From NCBI GenBank assembly GCA_900547725.1, contig URHR01000007.1, forward strand, positions 1-46,028: a DNA stretch of 46,028 nucleotides, in the 5' to 3' direction. Numbering within the stretch: the stretch's first letter is position 1; the number at the start of each line of letters is the position of its first letter. The notes beneath the pieces were generated by a model. It made no database searches and was not told the DNA's origin. It saw only the letters and a list, made by a program, of their open reading frames with translations. The position numbers and the translations under genes are program-made. The stretch comes from an uncultured Eubacteriales bacterium (GTDB taxonomy: Bacteria; Bacillota; Clostridia; Oscillospirales; CAG-272). Shown here piece by piece: positions 45,938 through 46,028 of the stretch.

Positions 45938-46028
45938 CTGAACCATTTCTATCCGGTAGCGGAGAGAGGCGACAGCCGCACAAATCCCGCTGGTCGGGAT
46001 TTGGCTCGGAGCAGCCGGAATTCGTAGC
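45938..46028. other. Window-end sequence without a recognisable gene
   Basis: No ORF with an SD is visible. It contains a hairpin AAATCCCG/CGGGATTT (45982-46002, loop five bases). The rest is cut by the window edge and could be the start of a further intergenic element or leader. Confidence 0.4.

Overview
The window looks like a chromosomal segment of a bacterium of the phylum Bacillota, class Clostridia, probably near the Oscillospirales/Ruminococcaceae; I cannot place it more finely. The reasons are: the large Bacillus-type SRP RNA with an Alu domain next to dnaX-ybaB-recR; the block nusB / M22 protein / xseA / xseB / ispA / tlyA / nadK / argR / recN; tig-clpP-clpX; lepB-ylqF-rnhB-yraN; a DUF1540 protein; an SLH-domain protein; several lipoproteins with short lipoboxes; and strong AGGAGG-type ribosome binding sites. 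Base composition is clearly above 50% GC by eye, while promoters and intergenic stretches are AT-rich. No transposase, integrase, phage gene, CRISPR array, rRNA or tRNA was seen. Most of the window is housekeeping chromosome; the accessory part is the first 6.5 kb.

Layout. (1) 1-6640: a GACA microsatellite, then a secreted/cell-surface cluster on the + strand: ABC solute-binding lipoprotein, a lipoprotein with an endonuclease/exonuclease/phosphatase domain, a GLUG-repeat secreted protein, a 43-residue peptide gene, a terminator-like hairpin and a sugar isomerase/epimerase. (2) 6700-10374: a MoxR ATPase / DUF58 / DUF4129-like membrane protein operon behind an extended -10 promoter. (3) 10492-12204: minus-strand genes for a DUF4358 lipoprotein, an SGNH hydrolase and a four-helix membrane protein. 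(4) 12286-21031: an eleven-gene, largely overlapping operon from nusB to ybaK (RNA antitermination, exonuclease VII, isoprenoid synthesis, rRNA methylation, NAD kinase, arginine repressor, RecN, Cys-tRNA(Pro) deacylase). (5) 21062-26485: argS, yebC and an ArsB-like permease, then a Wzy-like polymerase with its own promoter, closed by a strong terminator. (6) 26562-29974, minus: tig-clpP-clpX. (7) 30011-31019: a metallophosphoesterase and a divergent DUF1540 protein. (8) 31141-37472, minus: a seven-gene operon read as phosphoglycerate mutase, lepB, ylqF, rnhB, yraN, dipeptidase, thrC. (9) 37524-39757, plus: a 29-codon ORF, a membrane-anchored protein and an SLH protein. (10) 39763-42948: tandem repeats, SRP RNA, dnaX, ybaB, recR. 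(11) 43037-45850: a LURP-one-like protein, rpmE, hflX, yigZ, then a folded intergenic element at the window end.

The most unusual signals are mostly not ordinary genes. They are: a 9-bp tandem repeat translated in two frames where xseA and xseB overlap; two copies of a multi-hairpin element placed directly after stop codons whose stems differ in sequence but keep pairing; a promoter class with an identical ten-base block (CCTCTTGCAA) at the -35 region of argS, the SRP RNA and rpmE; a hairpin that appears to bring a distant Shine-Dalgarno close to the SGNH hydrolase start; terminator-like hairpins directly before ribosome binding sites, which imply readthrough control; and the 43-residue peptide that closes the surface-protein cluster. 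All function names are from reading the sequence by eye; no database search was run.
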